Part shown: piece after piece, positions 47,424-59,880 of the stretch
Position numbering within the stretch: the first letter of the stretch is position 1
Layout: the number at the start of each line of letters is the position of its first letter
Assembly (NCBI GenBank): GCA_950106755.1
Contig: OX467087.1
Location: 22,200,047-22,264,046 of the forward strand
DNA: 64,000 bases
From: Climacium dendroides
Taxonomy: Eukaryota; Streptophyta; Bryopsida; Hypnales; Climaciaceae
Direction of reading: 5' to 3'
Translations under genes and position numbers: made by a program
The notes under the pieces: generated by a model
Databases searched by the model: none
What the model saw: only the letters and a program-made list of their open reading frames with translations
What the model was told of the DNA's origin: nothing

Positions 47424-47710
47424 TTAATCTCAATGCAGGAGAGTTTCGCCATCGTGGCAGGTTTCAATTGGTTAAGGTGAGGCGGATTAAGACTAATAAT
47501 GCTCACTACTTGCTTTGATAATGTTCACTACTTGTTCACTGTTTGCCTTATGCAATAGGGTGGGTATGGAGTAGAAATTTCATTGGTTTGGTAGTGAGAA
47601 ATGTGAGAAATCTCTACTACTATCAACCAATATAAACTAAGTGTGAATCCACCTAAAATAATCTAAATGCAAGAGAGTTTCACCACTGTGACATGTTTTG
47701 ATTGGTTAAG
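47424..47710. repeat. Direct repeat of about 54 bases
   Basis: CTTAATCTCAATGCAGGAGA and what follows to GGTTAAG (47424-47477) recurs in diverged form at 47656-47710 (ATAATCTAAATGCAAGAGAG ... TTGATTGGTTAAG). Confidence 0.5.
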
Positions 47711-48721
47711 CAATCAAACAAGTCAAACCACTCAACTCTCCTACATTGGTATTATGTCCGGAAATTGCAAAGTAGGCTGAGTCATCCACGGCTTAGTAGG
47801 TCCTAACCAACAATTTGTTTTTAAAACCTGGCCTGCATTGCAATTACCTAGTCCATATCTTCAAACGCAAGAATACGCGCGAAGCGAAACTCTCCAAGAG
47901 AAACAAGTGCAAATCACAACCCTAAACAAGCAAAGGAAACAGTCATGTATTGCACAGTGAATTCACGCACTTATCACTGCCATAGAATTCTTGCAACTTG
48001 AACGCACTGCCTTCAGTTACGGAATTCATGAAGTGTTACGAAGCTGTGAAGTTCGACTTACCTGTGCCTAGGCGAAGAGGGTGCCTGCCTGAGCAAGGGG
48101 CCAGAAATGTAAAAAGAATTCGGCTAAAAAATACAAAACAATGTCAACCCTAAACCCACCCCCAAAAAATACCGGAGAATAATTACCGGAGAATAATACC
48201 GGAGTCTGTACCAGGTTCCATTGCATCAACTCAGTATCCACATCCATATCAAATTGCCTCTCCTTCTGTCCTACTCCGTATTACTTAATTCTAAGCTCTA
48301 ATAGTAAAACAACTTCTGTCCCACATCCAATGGGTAAAGTAACGGCATAGAAATAATCGGTCAAAACTGAAAATACAGTATCGACTCACCGAGAGCCGCA
48401 TCTGATGGTTCTCAAAGGAGTTTTTCTCTCCCGCTAATGACTTGTATATCTATGTAACTAAGTCCTATAATCTGCTTAACTGTGTACAATACATCCACCA
48501 CATGGTATCACCTGCTTCAGTGACTCCCTATGGCCTCCAAATCTGATCGAAAGTCACCTTGTGTGCTTCATCCAGATTATCCAACACGTCAACACGTCTG
48601 ACCAATGTCTTACATGGGTCAGTTTTAAGTGGAATTAGAATCCATTGTAATCTCATAAATTCTTCTACAGATTCCCAACTTGCCATGAACATCATCTGCT
48701 TTGTTTCATGACGACGGGGTG
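47711..48721. other. 3' flank of RKP
   Basis: Downstream of the minus-strand RKP stop codon. A minus-strand ORF of 65 codons at 48528-48725 starts with an ATG that overlaps the RKP stop (ATGA) and contains FMASWESVEEFMRLQWI. It reads like real protein, but I do not recognise it and list it as a possible alternative reading frame only. The remainder looks non-coding. Confidence 0.35.
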
Positions 48722-51700
48722 TCATCTTCGATGAAGCCGAGGTGATGACCCTCTCCTCAGTTGGGGCATTTTGGCGTCCCTTAGCACTTCAGCTAAGGTT
48801 CGGGTTTGATCTTCTGGGCACTGGTCGTCTTGCACGCCAGGAGTTGTTAGAATGGACGAAATCTTGACGATGGTGGAGTTGCAGAAGAAACACCGTTGGT
48901 TGTTCAGGAGATGGCGAGATATGCAGCGCTGGCATGACTTGTGCTTGCAAGGTAAGAATATTGTGTTCACTTCACCCGCATAGCAAATGGTGCACGTTTC
49001 CTCTCGATCCATTGTTGCAAATCTCCCTAGAACGTCTGCAACACAATCCCAGCAACGAGTTACTACTCTGGCGTGCCACAGAGTACTCGACGGACCATTA
49101 TTTATGAGCGAAACAACGTTTCAAGTTAAATTATACAAACTTTTGACATCATAAAGAGAAGAAGAAGAAATAGGTTCCTGGTCTCCTTATGGTCACAGCG
49201 ATCATTCAGAGGCCTCCGCGTACACCATGGGGAGGGCTCCATATGCTCACGGTGACAATAGGGAGACCTCCCAAGAATCATGGAGAATATTTCTTTTAAG
49301 ATGTTGCCCTGAAACATCAAACTTCACTGAAACTCTGTTACGACGCGGATAAACGAAGGCCTACAGAACCTCCAGACTGAGAACATCCAACAAGAAGAAA
49401 ATCCGAAGCATTGAACAGAGAATGGTGTAGCAACAGGTATAAGACGCAACTGGAAACTGATAGACAGGCACAACAGACGTGAAAGATATTCCACCTGAGC
49501 CTGAATTCGCCGAAGTAAAAGCATCAGAAGTAGCTACCCTATTCACCTCTTCCGCTTCAGCCTTCAGTTTCGAAACGAAGGACTTCAACTCTGATATTCT
49601 TCTGATTGAAGGATCACCTTTGAACGTCACATCCTACAACAAACAAAAACAATCGTCAATAACAAACTCTACTCAAGCACTCATTAACCAAAGCATGAAT
49701 TACACAATTTTAACCCGATAAATTAACAAAAAAACAATACAAGAAATAATAATGACCGTGTCAACAAGAGATACTAATCATCACCCAAGTAAGGGAATTG
49801 AATTCAAGGAGATCACAAAGAACAGAAAGTCAGAATAAGATACTTCCAAGCACAACGCCAGTCTCATATGTGCGATTTAGTACGACTATGGCGACAATTT
49901 GCACACTGCCACTCCCGACACCCCTGAACAAATCCGACGATTTTGCTATTTTTACTAATATCTGTAATTCTTCAAAAGCGATACTCCTAAGTTCAATATC
50001 TCCCAGCCCGTAGGGTCGACGTGCAAGAGACAAAGTCAGCGCATTCCTCCCTTTTCACAGTGCCTCTTACGTCCCCCTGGAAAACTGGAAAACAAACTGC
50101 GTTCCTCAATATAATTGTATCCCATACTAAGCACACAAAACATCTCCCAGAAGGATTGCCTCCGGTGCCCTGGGATTGACCCTCACCCAGCTGTAGTTCA
50201 CCAGATACTGGAAATTCGAAATCACCGCGTCTGAAATGTCTACACCAGCCAGAACAGTTGCCATGTCGTACGCCCTGCCATGACTTTGAGCTGAGCTGCC
50301 GTTACTCAGATTCAGCACAATCCCCACCAAAGGGGCCAAGATCATCGCCCTGTTGATCTTCTCCAGAGACTGCCCCTGTTGCCTAACGGTGCTGAAACAA
50401 CACAAACACACAATTCCATCAAAACTCTTAAAAAACACAGACGCAAACATACTGCTAAGCCGTTCTATTCCCATAACTAAACATGACAAAACAACCAAAA
50501 CTTATGCATTCCCAACATCCCAAAACTGAACCCAACCATTTGCACACCTGTCGAAAAAGTGCGCATCTGCACTCAATGTGGTATGATTCAGCACGAATAT
50601 GATCAGCTCACAAAGTCGGACCAGGTTGATTTCCGGCCCTCCCAAGAACGCGTGTGGTAACTCCTGCGTAAAGAACTCTAGAATCCTTTCCAAATTGCAA
50701 GACAATTCGAACATTATCACGCATTTCCTCTGCTGCAAATCTGGCACCTGCTCACAAAACCACGAACAAAATCAGCGTCAAATTCAACCAACTGCAAGTA
50801 AGAAAGTCATGCATAGACAGTCCGCTCCCTCTACAGAAATGCATGCCCTTGTGCATAACATTGAATGTGCTGGCAAGAAGAATCGGACACTACATTCAGT
50901 ATACGGAATACCATCCCCGACCAACAGCATGCAAAAGGGAAGAACTGCTGCTCAAAAAACTCTCTTCGTTTAGAAACAGAGCAGCATCACAAACCTACTG
51001 ACAGCTAGAGAGGCTCCGCAGGTCTAACAAGCCTGTCAGAAAACTTGACAACCAAACCCCTCTGCCGGTCACATATGTTCAACGTAAAAAAACCTGGAGT
51101 AAGTCTGAATGTTCCTGCATCTCCTTGATTGCCACTGCAAACTCCGTTATCGTCCAGTTCAACGTGTTGAAAAGACGATTTAGAAAAGATGCCAACAGCT
51201 CCTCATCATCCATGCATTTCTCCTTCAGTAAACTCTGCCACAAATTCCAAACAACATATCAGCCTCCCACATCAATCCTGCAACTCCAAAAAATTCACAA
51301 CGTCCTTCACCAATCCACAACACATCCACGCTCATTCGTCTACAACAATCACCTCTCGAAACACCAACATTTGTTTCCACCCACCTGGAAGTGTGGCGAG
51401 AACGACTCTCCGTGGGACAAACATTTCGACGCTCCGAAACCGGAGCCCTTGCACAGCCGCAGCAAGATGTTCGAAACGGGAATCCAGAAGCGGTTATCGA
51501 ATGACGCCAACAGACAGCCCACCAATTCTTCCCGAGCGGCTTGACTCCGCTCGAATGCCACCACGTGCTCCTTGTATTGCACCAACACCGATATCGACTG
51601 CAGTAAAAGATCTCGCACGTCCGAATTCGCTATTCTCGAATCACTAAAATGAGTCACCAAAAACGTCACCTGCGGGAAAACAAACATCCCCAGCAACCAC

Positions 51701-54700
51701 ATCAAATTGGGAAGACCAACTAGCAAATCGTAGTTCCAAAACCAGTCACGAACATCCACCTACATAAAATTTTCAGTCACCGACGACACCATACAATGAC
51801 GGTAACATTACCAGCGGGGAAAGGCCTTGCTGTAGAAGAGAAGAAGGCGTCACAAACGGAGGATCGCTCCTTCGCAATGCATGAAACGAATCCACCTGCT
51901 CCAACAAACATCCACTTCTCGTCATCACACTACCACGAAAATACTGTCGAAACCGTTCTCCACCTCAAGCAAGCATTTCTGGACTACCAATCCAAGCACA
52001 GAAAGACAAACGCTACTAAGGAACTGCCAGATAAAACACGACGGACTTCAGCGACCCAGTGGCCACGCACCAAAGTCTCCACGTAAAATTCCGGAACGAA
52101 GCTGAACAGGGGATCTCTCTTGCTCAAAACCAACAGCAACTGCACCAGCCACATGCACGTCGCATACATTCCCCTCAGCTTCCATCTTGCGAACATCGTC
52201 ACCCGGTACCTGCACGACCAAGGGAACTCAGTTGTCAACCCATCATGCGCGTCACTCATTCGCATCTCCAGATCACCACATGACAAACTGAAATGCCACA
52301 GCGCCCATCAAAACAACCACAACACGGACAGAAAAACATCCACTGCTTCCTCAAGGTAGCAAGTCTGAAATACCATGTATACTTCCGAACACAGTCGATC
52401 AGGTCCTCTCTGTACACGGCTCTCGCTTCCTTCAACCGTTTCAGATATTCGCTCGCCTTCTCTCCCCTTATCTCTCCCCGTATTTGACGATCTGTGTCCT
52501 CCAGCTGTGCAATCGATTGCATCTGGTTCTGCAGGAAGAACGAAGCCTGAACCCCCCAAAACAAATCACAAGGACGCGTCAATACATACTCACAAATCCC
52601 GTGCACTACCACTCTCCCGGAAACCCCTTCCATAGAATATGAGATCCCTCAACGGCTCGTCAACTGACAACAGACCGCTAACAAAAGCCACCATATCCAA
52701 GTCACTGATCACACCACCGAAGCAACACTGGACAACACAGGGAAGAAGAACCATCCCAACCTTCACCACTTGACACCTAGCAATCAGAAACCAGCTCAAT
52801 GGATACCTCCCAATTCCATAACCGACGCTTCCTCTCACGCAAACCTACAGCAGAATTCAATACAAACGAATCTACAGAAATAAATCCTCGCAGACAAACG
52901 CTAGCGCTGGTCAGCTGCATTGCACACGACCAAAGACCTCCGGTCACGGCGACACTCGGACCCATGCTCACCTGCTTGAAGTTCTGGGCCACACCCAGGT
53001 GGTACAGCAGCAGCATGATATCCAGCAGCTCCTCCTCGCGGATCGCCTCCGAAAGCTCCTTGATCGGCTTGAACCCTTGACGCTTGTAGCTCCGAGACAC
53101 AGGACCCCCCTCCAAACTCATGTCCACGCGACCGCTCGAGCTCGCCTTGTCCTCCACGCACTCCTCGCAGCTCCGGCTGCTCGAATAGTTGCTGCTGATC
53201 GGGCTGCTCGCACGCTCGCTCTCTCCGCCCGCCGAGCTCGCAGCGACCATCTTGCTCGCCACACGCACGGGGCTCTTGCTGTCGCTCACCAGCCCACTCA
53301 GCGTCACGTCCGAGCAGCACGCAGGCTTCCGCTTCCCGCCGTGTCGCACCACGTGCTCCCCTTCGTCCATGCTGCTCTCCTCCCATACCACTTCCGGCAC
53401 CTCCAACCCCACCGGAAACGTCTTCACCAAATGGCTAAACGTTCCGCCCAGACGCGCGAAGTCCGTCGCGCTCGAGTCTTTCAGGAAAAGGCTCACCGGG
53501 AAGCTCCGCTTGCCCACCCTGCACGTACCAACCAACCTCGCCGTCAGAAGCACGTTCAACGGTAAAGTCACCACCAAATTCGAAACCTCGACACAAATGG
53601 AGCAGGCCCAGAACGGGAACAACAAAAGCGGCAAAAGGCCACAAAGAACCAGAAGCGAAAGGCACTCGAATGAACCAATGCCACAACAGTCCAAATCACC
53701 TGTGAAGAAAACCCAAGGCGTTGCTTTGCTCCTTCGTGCCCTCGCCAGTCAGCTTGCCCGAGGGGCCAAAGCCTTCCGACAGCAGACGCAGCAGCACGCA
53801 ATACGTTGACACCAGCACCGAGTTGTCCGACAGCCCGGCGGGAGCCATGCTCCTGTTCGCCCCGCGATTCTTGCACACCAGGTTCTGCAGGAACCTCCGA
53901 AACACCACACCCGGCACCGGCTGCGGCAGCTCCGCACTCGGAGGGGGAACAAAGTGCAGGAGGCGACCGCACAACTCCCATTGCAACTCTTCCACCTGCA
54001 TGCAGTAAGTAGGCTTTTTCACATGAATGCATGAATTCGACAGCCTTGCCACCATCAACAGGAAAGAACCAGCAGAGATCCAGCAATATCACCTCTATCG
54101 CCGACACTCAGACCCGAAAACACCACTCGCGACCAGAAAACATCAGGTGCATCAAATTCGGCACAAAGGGCACGAAAAAACATTGCCACGCAATCCAGGC
54201 AATGATCCAAATACCACAAGACACTCAGTAGCCCAACTGGACCCTCACAACCAATGCAACAACGGCTCATTGCAACACATGAAACACCATCAGAATAAAA
54301 ACACCATGTAAATTACCTTCACGACCGCCTTCGACAAGGCGGTGGCCGCGTGTCGCATCTTGCCCTCCGAACACATGTCCTCGCGAGACCCGGGCCACCA
54401 CACCACAGGCATCAGACTCTCCAGGTCGTTCTTGTTCGAGCCCTTGCGAGTCAGCAAACCCTCAAGGCACGAGTCGAAACCTTCCCACGTCCACCACCAC
54501 ACCATGAAGTCGTAACGCTCCAGCACATGACACGCCAGCGCCAGGAAGGGATACGGACCAGTGTATGGATGGTCCGCCAGGGTGAACAGCGATGTGCGAC
54601 AACCGAACGACAGCGCCTCCATCACGCTCGCCACCAGCGAAACCCCGCTCACGCGACTCTCCAGACGCGGCAGAAGCAGGTCCAGCGACGCATCCACGCT

Positions 54701-55927
54701 CGGCGCGTCGTGCGGGGCCTCCGCTCGGTAAGTCTCCAGCAAGAACGGCACCAGCGCACCCCAGATCACGTACTCGCACGGCACCTTCGCGTCCCCCTCC
54801 GCCATTGCACTCTCGCCGCCGCTCGGATCCTCCACCAGCAGCGGCACCAGCAGATCGCAGATCTCCCCGCCCGTCAACAACACCTCGTCGTCCGTCAGCG
54901 GAGCGAATCTCCGGAGCCTGTCCACGGGAGCCATAGCCGCCGCCACCTCGCGGCTCCCCAATTGAACCAGCCTCTGCAGGCACCCCAGCAAATACTTCGC
55001 CCTCGCACATGCCCAATTCCCCTCCTGTACATCCACATCGGCGTCGGCACATCTCGGAGGCAGCTGAATCGGCTGGAAGCCCTGCACCGGGTACTTGAAC
55101 GGACGCCCTCCAAAATTCAACTCGCAGCGCTCACCTTGGGACAGAGAAACGGCGGGATAGTATCCGTCCTTGGCCTCCGCCGACCGCACGCCGTCGTACG
55201 CCACGCCCAAGCACAAGCCGTTCCGGAAAAATAAGATCTCATGACGCTCCAGGTCCAGGCAGCACCCGATCACGTCCCCCGACACCCACTGCTGACCGTA
55301 CGCGGCGTGGCTCTCGCTCCACTTGCACACGCGCTTCCCGTCGTACGCATATGAGTCCGCGGCGTCGCCCACGCCCTCCTCGTTCGTGAACGGGCACGAC
55401 AGCGTCGCCCACCCCAGCTGCTGGATGCCCGCCGTCCCCAGAGTGGCCTCGTACATCCAACGACCCTTCCACACGCACGCATTGGCCCGCGCGCTGCTGA
55501 AGACCGTCTGGCTCTCCAAAAGCAGCAGTCGCTTATCGAAACGGATGTCGCCGCAGGCGCCGTCACTATCCATCACCACAACACCCTCCCCGAACGGACT
55601 CTCGCGGATGAACACGCCCTCCCTCGCAGTCGCAGAGGCGGAGGACTCCCCCGTCCCTCGCATTGCGACCATCTGGGAACGCAGAAACGATCGCAAGCCA
55701 CCGGCATCGATCCTGGCCTCCTTCACCAGCGACACGGGCTCCGCAGCGCCGAGAACGTGCGCCAGGGTGCGCTCCAGCCCCAATTTGCTACTCTCATCAT
55801 GCATACAAGCAGCTGACACCACCACGCCGCTGTCGCTTTCGTGCTCGTCAAGGAGCGCAGCCAGCCCTGTGGACCTCCCTCGCTGCAGCTGATGGAGCCC
55901 TTTTCGCAGACCTCCATCCGCCCACAT
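48722..55927 (-). CDS. RKP: E3 ubiquitin ligase RKP (KPC1-like, SPRY + RING)
   Basis: Plant homologue of KPC1, the RING ligase that in Arabidopsis (RKP) targets cyclin-dependent-kinase inhibitors of the KRP/ICK class for degradation. Twelve exons in order: 54317-55927, 53700-53995, 52972-53518, 52374-52546, 52071-52209, 51812-51895, 51385-51669, 51094-51234, 50548-50747, 50187-50391, 49495-49633, 48722-49035. Together they give 1377 aa (Arabidopsis about 1280) with every phase closing. A SPRY domain lies at about 125-285 (RWMYEATLGTAGIQQLGWA, DGYYPAVSL). The central part matches RKP throughout (CMDDEELLASFLNRLFNTL, RGMYATCMWLVQLLLVLSK). The C-terminal RING-HC is at 1288-1325 (CTIC, LPCKHKSCQRC, CFFC) with all zinc ligands. 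The start is the first in-frame ATG; upstream in-frame codons lack one. Exon 1 is long and unusually GC-rich, whereas the introns are short. Confidence 0.93.
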
Positions 55928-57700
55928 CTTCCCTACCCGCAGGCCTCCGGCGTCAATCACCTCGGGTCCGGCAGGTCGCTACACTTCGCAATTTGAACAT
56001 TCCACGCATCCAATTCCCAATCCCTCCGATTTGCAGTCTCCGCGCGATTTATACCCTCACCGAGTCGACCTCTGCCCCGCCTTGCCCTGCTTCTCCCGTC
56101 AGCTAAGCCTGCTAATGTCAATGAAGCCCCCTCACTGGCTAAGCCCAGCAGGCCAGACAATACAATCGTCTCAGTCACATTCCCACCTTCAATCAATGCC
56201 TTCCGTCACATCCCAAAGTCCTGCACACGGGCCATTCCAAACACACATCCTCAATATCACAACACACAAGGGTTTCCCACATGTGACGACACACCACACT
56301 GCCAAAATGGCAGCTCTAACGAAATCTAAGCTTGCGGTTTATGAATCACATGTTCTCGACACTCCACGTCTCCCCACCGAATAGAACAGGCTCATAAATT
56401 TTCTATGTCAAAACGCCATCGCACCGGGATTGGAGCGAGCGAGTGCTGCCACCCGCTTCCTACACAGATGCACGTCTAACCTAATTCCTGAATTCCCCAC
56501 CTCCTCGCCAAGAAGCTTGCCACGTCCAAAACTGGCGATCAAAAATCGTCTCAATTCCACACCCAACCATCTCCGCCGCTCAGAATATTCGCAATCGGGC
56601 AACCCCACACGACTCTAAATCCGCACGAGGCCGAAATGACCCCAAAACAACGATTTTTTTTCGCAACGATCATGGACCGCATCCGTTGAGCCTACTCAAT
56701 AGCAAGGTGCCGTAACCAAGACACCAAAAGGGAAGGAAAAGAAGAGAAATTCGCAACGAGGCTTGGCAACCCCAGACAGACGTGCACATGTGCCCATCCG
56801 GCTCTCAAAATCCCCTGGCTCGTTCCGCTCTCACCTCGCCCCTCCACTCCTCTGTCCTCCCTTCTCTTCTTCGCCTCAATTGCATAACACAAACGCACAA
56901 CAACAATCCTCCCCACTCCACCATCACGACACCAAGGCCAAACAAAAAAAAACCTCTGCCACAAACGCCGTTCAACCCCCAAACCAAACTCTGCCATCGA
57001 AATTCAAGCCAAATTCAACCCGAAAAATCACCGTTGATCCCAAATCGGGACAAATCGGTTCAAATCCGAACCAAGTGTTGGAAAGCGGAAGAAATCGAAA
57101 GAAAGTGACACTGCAATGGGAGAGACGAAGGAGACCCACCAGCAGCGACAATCACCTGTCCACAAGCCTGGCTTTCAATTCGACTCGCGTATTACTTGGC
57201 GTGTGCTTCCAACGGCAGTTGTTGCTGGACGTGTGGAGGCGCAACAAGTAAGGAGGCAAGCTGGGGGCCTGGCTTCGCGGGAACAACCAGAGAGTTCGCA
57301 TCGGATGCGGCGAAGCAGGTTGCGGCCGTCGCGCCACCATAGTTCTCCACCAGCCAAGCATCCCCTTTTCCTTTTGCCCCTCTTCGGGCGGAGGGGGTTC
57401 CACCTTTCACACCTGCGCCACGCAGTGCTTCCGGGCTTCCGGGCCAGAGTGGACAAGCTGCCGGTATATTCCCACCGCGAACACTGTACCTGAACGGAAT
57501 CCCCGAAAGACCCCCCGGAACCCCCTGCAATTCAGGCAGTTTTCTGCGTTGCCACTTGTGGAGCCCTGGGTCCCCTGAAAGGCACCTCCGCTCTCGTTCG
57601 TTCATAGGGTTGCACTTTTATTGCGTGGGAATTACAGGATTCCGATTGTGATAGAAAAGGCGGATGGAATTCGATTCCTCTGTGCCGTGCCCTTCAAATG
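55928..57700. other. GC-balanced upstream region of RKP
   Basis: C/A-rich on the plus strand and well above the genomic GC level, fitting 5' UTR and promoter of RKP. Two opposing ORFs over 100 codons (57116-57493 plus, 57192-57605 minus) overlap each other, and neither has a recognisable product; if one is a real gene transcribed divergently from RKP I cannot show it. Confidence 0.4.
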
Positions 57701-58429
57701 GAGGTCGAGGGCCCTGGCAGGTTCCTAGGAAGTTCATTCGGGTTCTCGAAACATGCAGACCCTGAGTCACCTGACGTAGGAACCAGCCGGTACACTACGC
57801 GAAAGGCTCTGTCCCAGTTGCTTTGGCTCCACTTTCATGGGAGTGGAGCTACACTGATTTGTGGAGTACCAAGGGTTGTCACACCTTTTCTGAGAATGAA
57901 ATTTTTTATGAAGAACGAAAAGTTGTGGACTTATCTATATCAATGGATTATCGATGGATTCAAAAGGATGGATTTGTGCATTGCATCAATTGCATTAGCC
58001 TACATTACATTACACCTAGCAAGGCAAAGCATTCATGTTTGAATTTGTACATTCATGTTTGAATTTGTACTTTAGAAGATGGGCTCTAAGACAATAGAGT
58101 CTACATGTTGATATTGACAATGGTAGACCTTGATAACAAAAAAAAATGCGCCTAAAATAACTCTTTGCATCTTGGTTGCACCCAATGCATCTATTAGTGT
58201 AGTTGTTGGGAAGGAAATTTGAAAGGCCCTTGAACAAGGATTTTATTGTGATGGCAAGGCCCATGATATCATTTTATATGAATGAACATCATATTACATA
58301 TTCTACAAGGTGGTTGCAAGAATTTGTTGTGCCTTTGTATCCTTCAACAAATAGAACCATGAATAATTACATGAAGGCATCTCAATACTTGTTTTCTAAC
58401 TTGATTCCAAGGGATAGTTTAAAATAATA
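57701..58429. other. Intergenic DNA
   Basis: Composition falls back to AT-rich near 57880. A short direct duplication CATTCATGTTTGAATTTGTA lies at 58029-58067. No supported gene. Confidence 0.4.
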
Positions 58430-59037
58430 CTCCCTCCGTCCCAAATTGATCTTCTTATTTCACAAAATGTTCTAGATTAAGGTCAAAATTCTATATTTTT
58501 GAGTTCTGGTTTGAAGTATGAATAAAGTACAATGCTCTCCTATCATATGAGCTCTTTCAAATTTGAGCTTTGGATTCATTGTCAAATTGAAGTTGTGGAG
58601 TTTTGAAATGTGAATTTTGTAAGCCTTCTAAGAGGAGTACTGCTAGCCAATTGTTTCTTTAATTCAGGCACTGTGTGTGTTGTATTCTTTTGTCATTCAT
58701 AAGGCCATTCCCGCATTGGTTCTCTTGACAACTCACTATGTTAGACTTGAAAAGTCAAAGTGAGGAGTGATTCACGTTCCTTTGTTCAAATAAAGAATAC
58801 AATAGCAGCAGCCTAATTGGCTCATTGGTGCAATTCCTTTGAAGTAGGAACTTCTCCAAAATAGGGATAGTAGCTTTTCGGGAACAAGACAACAACATTT
58901 CAAATTTTTTTCATTTAATTATTCTCTACATTCAAGGAAGTTTCTTTCTGTGGGCCCTTCCCCCAAGTCACAATAGGAAGATCAATTTGGGACAAAAAAT
59001 AAAGGCCAACAAGAAGATCATTTTGGGACGGAGGGAG
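58430..59037. mobile_element. Stowaway/Tc1-mariner-type non-autonomous element
   Basis: Ends CTCCCTCCGTCCCAAATTG... and the complement of CTCCCTCCGTCCCAAAATG, flanked by TA on both sides (58428-58429 and 59038-59039). This is the classic Stowaway terminus with the TA target of mariner-type elements. At 608 bp it is longer than most Stowaway MITEs and has no transposase ORF. A second internal copy of the terminal word (GATCAATTTGGGAC) lies at 58979-58993, about 35 bases inside the right end. Confidence 0.9.
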
Positions 59038-59230
59038 TAACTTACAACTATAGCTTACAATAGAATGTAATGTATTAAAATGCTTACAAAAAATAGTATT
59101 GAAGTGGCTTTGATGTCTATGCACCTTTACAACATCAAACTTGGTCTTTACATAAATGTCCATGTCCTTCAACTCCACACTTGAATGACTTGATTATTAA
59201 ATGTGTAAATTCTTTTCAAAGGGCTATTTT

Positions 59231-59880
59231 CACTACTAAAAAATGCATGTTTTATAACTGCAAAATATGACTGCAATGAGTCAAAAAATCTCAAAATATG
59301 ACTCATACTAAAATCACTGTAGATGATTTGGAACATGACTGAGTCTAGTCATTACCAATGAGTTATATTGGACATTAGTCATATTAGTAGTTATATATGT
59401 TGGAGAATATAGTTAGCCATAATTAGTCTTTTTTTGCCAACGTGGCGTATATGTTGACCATTTTTTAGAACTTGACTTTCTCTTGAGTTGCCTGGAAAGA
59501 AGAAAACAAATCCTATGTGGAATATAATTATTCTATATAGTCATATTTTTGGCCAATGTGGAATATAACTACAGTGGGCCATATTTTTGGCTGACTTAAA
59601 ATATGACTGTAGTGAATCATATTGACTGACATGGAATATGACTACAATAAGTCATATTTTGGCTGACATGACATATGACTTTGTACAATCATATTTTTTG
59701 TTGATGTAGAATATGACACTTGTAAGTCATATATTTCTGCTAATGTGAAAAATGACTCTCTCGAGTCATTTTTTTAATAATGTAGAATATATGATTATCA
59801 TGAGTTATATTTTTTACTAATGTAAAATATGACTTCTGTGAGTCATATTTATGGTTGATGTAGTAGTTCACATGAATGTG
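59231..59880. mobile_element. CACTA-like terminus with subterminal repeats (5' end)
   Basis: CACTACTAAAAAATGCATG at 59231 resembles the terminus of plant CACTA (En/Spm) elements. It is followed by about ten degenerate units of 55-65 bases built on AATATGACTNNNNNNAGTC and ATATTTTTGGCTGACATG, alternating in orientation, as expected for TNPA-type subterminal binding sites. The other end was not found with certainty; a weak candidate (AAAAAAGTAGTG) ends at 60897 but without a 3-bp duplication. No transposase is visible. Confidence 0.6.

Noticed and set aside
53000..55900. Long plus-strand and alternative minus-strand ORFs across RKP exons
   Set aside because: They are shadows of GC-rich RKP coding exons in other frames; the RKP frame alone shows family similarity.
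57116..57605. Overlapping ORFs of more than 120 codons on both strands upstream of RKP
   Set aside because: High GC lowers stop frequency on both strands; neither product is recognisable and no splice structure is evident.
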